Assembly: GCA_030616465.1 (NCBI GenBank)
Contig: JAUWXH010000093.1
Span: forward strand, 1 to 7,304
From: Planctomycetota bacterium
Lineage (GTDB): Bacteria; Planctomycetota; Phycisphaerae; UBA1845; Fen-1342
Length of the DNA stretch: 7,304 nucleotides
Direction: 5' to 3'
Shown here: piece after piece, positions 5,706 to 7,304 of the stretch
Layout of the letters: every line of letters starts with the position of its first letter
Numbering within the stretch: position 1 is the first letter of the stretch
Made by a program: the position numbers and the translations under genes
Notes under the pieces: generated by a model
Told to the model about the DNA's origin: nothing
The model's database searches: none
Seen by the model: the letters and a program-made list of their open reading frames with translations, nothing else

Positions 5706-6646
5706 ACCGGCCAGCCGAGGTCGGCCCGGGGCCGCAGGTCCAATTCAGACTCCAGCTCGTCGAGCAATTTGCGGGCCTTCGGCGACATGCTCTTGGGCAA
5801 CTGGATCCGCACCGCTACGAGCATGTCGCCGGTCTTCCCGGTGCGCTGATCGCGGATCCCCTTCTCCCGCAAGCGCAGCTTGGTGCCGCTGGATGTGCCG
5901 GCCGGCACCGTCACGCGTGTGATGCCGTCCAGCGTGGGGATGTCAACCTTGGCGCCCAAGGCGGCCTCGCGGATGGTCAACGGCAGGTCGAGCAGGACGT
6001 TGAGTCCGTCGCGGCGGAAATAGGGATGGGGACGAATGCGGCACAGAATCATCAGGTCGCCGCGTCCGCCCGGTCCGTCCTGCCCTTTTCCTTTCACGCG
6101 GATGCGCTGTCCGTCGGCGACGCCGGCGGGCACGCGGAACTCGATGCGCTCGGGGCGTGCCGCGCGGCCCCCGCGGGCGGTCAGCATCACCTCACGAACG
6201 GTCCCCTCGATGGCCTCCTCAAAACTCAGCTCGACGGCGTGTTCGATATCGGCCCCGCGTCGGCGGGGCCGGCTTGCCGCCCGGCGCCGGCGACCGCGCG
6301 CGCCCGACCCACTGCTGAAAAACTGCTCGAAGATGCCGGTCAGATCGCCCAGCGAGCTGAAGTCGAAGTCCACATCGGCAAACGGCGTCCCGCGGCTGGT
6401 TGACCACGTGTGGAACTCCGGCGTCGGGCCGCCCGCCCCGAAGCGGTCGTATTGCGTGCGCCGCTGCGTATCACCGAGCACCTCGTAGGCGGCCTGGACC
6501 TCCTTGAAGCGTTGTTCGGCGCCCTTGTCGCCGGGATTGCGGTCGGGGTGGTGCTCTTTGGCCAGCCGGCGGTAAGCGCGCTTGATCTGGTCTTGCGACG
6601 CGCTGCGGCTCACTCCGAGGATTGTATAGGGATTCTTCCGGTTCAT
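5702..6646 (-). CDS. DnaJ/CbpA-type co-chaperone (class II J-protein, no zinc finger)
   Basis: This 314-residue J-protein should deliver clients to DnaK (Hsp70) and stimulate its ATPase. An N-terminal J domain (about 6-70) has the essential HPD at 33-35 and ends with QYDRFG. The linker (71-115) is short of the usual glycine richness but has a DIF-like segment, DLTGIFEQFF (101-110). An Arg-rich stretch (R117-R130) follows, then the two beta-sandwich substrate-binding domains (about 133-290) with EAIEGT, VPAGVADGQRIRVKGKG and VPAGTSSGTKLRLREKG. The cysteine repeats of class I DnaJ are absent, which places it with CbpA. A TTG extension back to 6751 is rejected because it runs over the promoter; ATG 6646 starts directly at the J domain and has GGAG 9 bases upstream. 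First gene of the four-gene operon. Genuine DnaK partnership is inferred from the HPD motif. Confidence 0.93.
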   Translation of the reverse strand: MNRKNPYTILGVSRSASQDQIKRAYRRLAKEHHPDRNPGDKGAEQRFKEVQAAYEVLGDTQRRTQYDRFGAGGPTPEFHTWSTSRGTPFADVDFDFSSLGDLTGIFEQFFSSGSGARGRRRRAASRPRRRGADIEHAVELSFEEAIEGTVREVMLTARGGRAARPERIEFRVPAGVADGQRIRVKGKGQDGPGGRGDLMILCRIRPHPYFRRDGLNVLLDLPLTIREAALGAKVDIPTLDGITRVTVPAGTSSGTKLRLREKGIRDQRTGKTGDMLVAVRIQLPKSMSPKARKLLDELESELDLRPRADLGWPV

Positions 6647-6812
6647 CCCCGCTGACTCCGTCGTTGGGCCCAGACGGGCTGTCCCAGGGATTCTAGGGGC
6701 CGCGCGCGTGTCGGGCAACGAAGAGAGAGAGATGGCTTGCCGCCGGTTCAAGCACCCGCGCCACGCCGCACCCGAGGCGCTTCCGTCGGCGTCCCAGGCC
6801 CCGCCACTGGCG
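6647..6812. other. 166-base intergenic region between the edge TPR gene and dnaJ
   Basis: Apart from the promoter, it holds a (GA)5 run and two weak inverted repeats: CGCCA/TGGCG at 6802-6812 and GCGCC (6758-6762) with GGCGC (6776-6780). Neither has a T-tract, so no clear terminator for the right-edge gene can be named. No small gene is supported here. Confidence 0.5.
6690..6718 (-). promoter_or_regulatory. sigma-70-like promoter of the dnaJ operon
   Basis: On the - strand, TTGCCC (6713-6718, 4/6 to consensus -35) and TAGAAT (6690-6695, 5/6 to consensus -10) are 17 bases apart. Transcription would begin near 6683, giving a leader of about 37 bases before ATG 6646. A (GA)5 tract (6723-6732) lies just upstream of the -35 box. 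I saw no CIRCE inverted repeat, so heat-shock control by HrcA is not indicated. Confidence 0.55.
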
Positions 6813-7304
6813 TCAGCGCAGGTTGATCAGTTCGCGCTCCGCCTGCTGAGCCCACCCGGTATCAGGATACTCGTCGATGACGCGTTGGAACAGCTCTCGG
6901 GCTTTGTCGATGCGGCCGATGGCCTTGTAGGCCCGACCCTGCGACAACCAGCTCTGGCAATCCGGCGCCGCCTTGTGGTCGCGGACATACCCCATGACGG
7001 CGGGGTTCTCCTGTATCCGCTCGAGCATGCGCTCAGCGAATTCCGCCGCGTCGGTCTCGTCATAGTCCTTGAGAATCAGCTCGAGCTGCACGCAGGCCGG
7101 TCCGAAGCGACGCTTCTCGACCCATTGGCGTGCCTCGAGGTACAGCTCGGCCGCCTTGTGCTCATCCTGCCGGTCCTTGAGAATCTCGGCGATTTTCTCG
7201 TACCTCTCCTCCAGTGCGTTGAGCCGCTCCTTGGCCTTCTTGCTCACGTCCAGGCCGCGGAACCCACGTAGCACTTGCCGCAAGATATCCACCGCCTCTT
7301 GATA
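6813..7304 (-). CDS. TPR-like protein, C-terminal part (start beyond the window)
   Basis: 163 residues are visible. The frame is open to the window edge (the first visible codons read YQEAVDILRQ), and a GTG at 7292 sits within what looks like an ongoing helical repeat, so the true start is probably outside. The protein is alpha-helical and highly charged. The segment EERYEKIAEILKDRQDEHKA looks coiled-coil-like, and helix pairs such as AAELYLEARQWVEKRRFGPA and the last unit QSWLSQGRAYKAIGRIDKAR followed by ELFQRVIDEYP resemble TPR or YbgF-type repeats. It ends at TGA 6813-6815. No signal peptide or enzyme domain can be judged from this fragment. It is probably a protein-binding scaffold or the TPR end of a larger protein. 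It shares the strand with the dnaJ operon but is separated by a promoter. Confidence 0.8.
   Translation of the reverse strand, partial: YQEAVDILRQVLRGFRGLDVSKKAKERLNALEERYEKIAEILKDRQDEHKAAELYLEARQWVEKRRFGPACVQLELILKDYDETDAAEFAERMLERIQENPAVMGYVRDHKAAPDCQSWLSQGRAYKAIGRIDKARELFQRVIDEYPDTGWAQQAERELINLR

Noticed and set aside
6647..6751. N-terminal extension of the J-protein from a TTG at 6751
   Set aside because: It would cover the promoter, and the J domain starts directly after ATG 6646.
6802..6812. Hairpin CGCCA/TGGCG as terminator of the right-edge gene
   Set aside because: The arms are only 5 bases with a one-base loop and there is no T-tract.

Overview
This 7.3 kb window is GC-rich, densely coded bacterial chromosome. 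It most likely comes from a planctomycete (Planctomycetota, perhaps a Phycisphaerae-like lineage). The main reason is the gene pair at the left: a NatA-type ABC ATPase followed by a permease fused to a CPBP (CAAX-protease-like) membrane protease domain, an architecture I associate with planctomycetes. The assignment is inference, because the window has no rRNA or other marker gene.

Left part, + strand (1-3126): a short leader with a possible RNA hairpin, then two overlapping genes. The first encodes the ATPase of an ABC-2 exporter (start chosen at 147). The second encodes a 749-residue polytopic membrane protein with an ABC-2/NatB permease half and a CPBP protease half. The 23-base overlap suggests coupled translation and a single complex in the cytoplasmic membrane.

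Middle (3127-3178): a 52-base gap between converging genes, with a weak hairpin but no T-tract. A 42-base nested inverted repeat lies just inside the 3' end of the opposing cupin gene.

Right part, - strand (6718 down to 3179): a tight four-gene operon behind a good sigma-70-like promoter (-35 TTGCCC, 17-base spacer, -10 TAGAAT). In transcription order it encodes a DnaJ/CbpA-type co-chaperone without a zinc finger, a small membrane protein of unknown function, a single-span membrane protein with a coiled coil, TPR repeats and a Pro/Ala/Glu-rich tail, and a small cupin lipoprotein. Junctions are +9, +4 and -1 bases. A cytosolic J-protein is thus co-transcribed with three envelope proteins, which suggests, but does not prove, a joint role in envelope protein quality control or assembly.

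Right edge (6813-7304, - strand): the C-terminal part of another TPR-like protein whose start lies outside the window. A 166-base gap separates it from dnaJ and holds the promoter. I saw no tRNA, rRNA, CRISPR, insertion sequence or phage gene. The most interesting items are the permease-protease fusion, the mixed J-protein/envelope operon with its unrecognised small protein, and the palindromic element at the end of the cupin gene.
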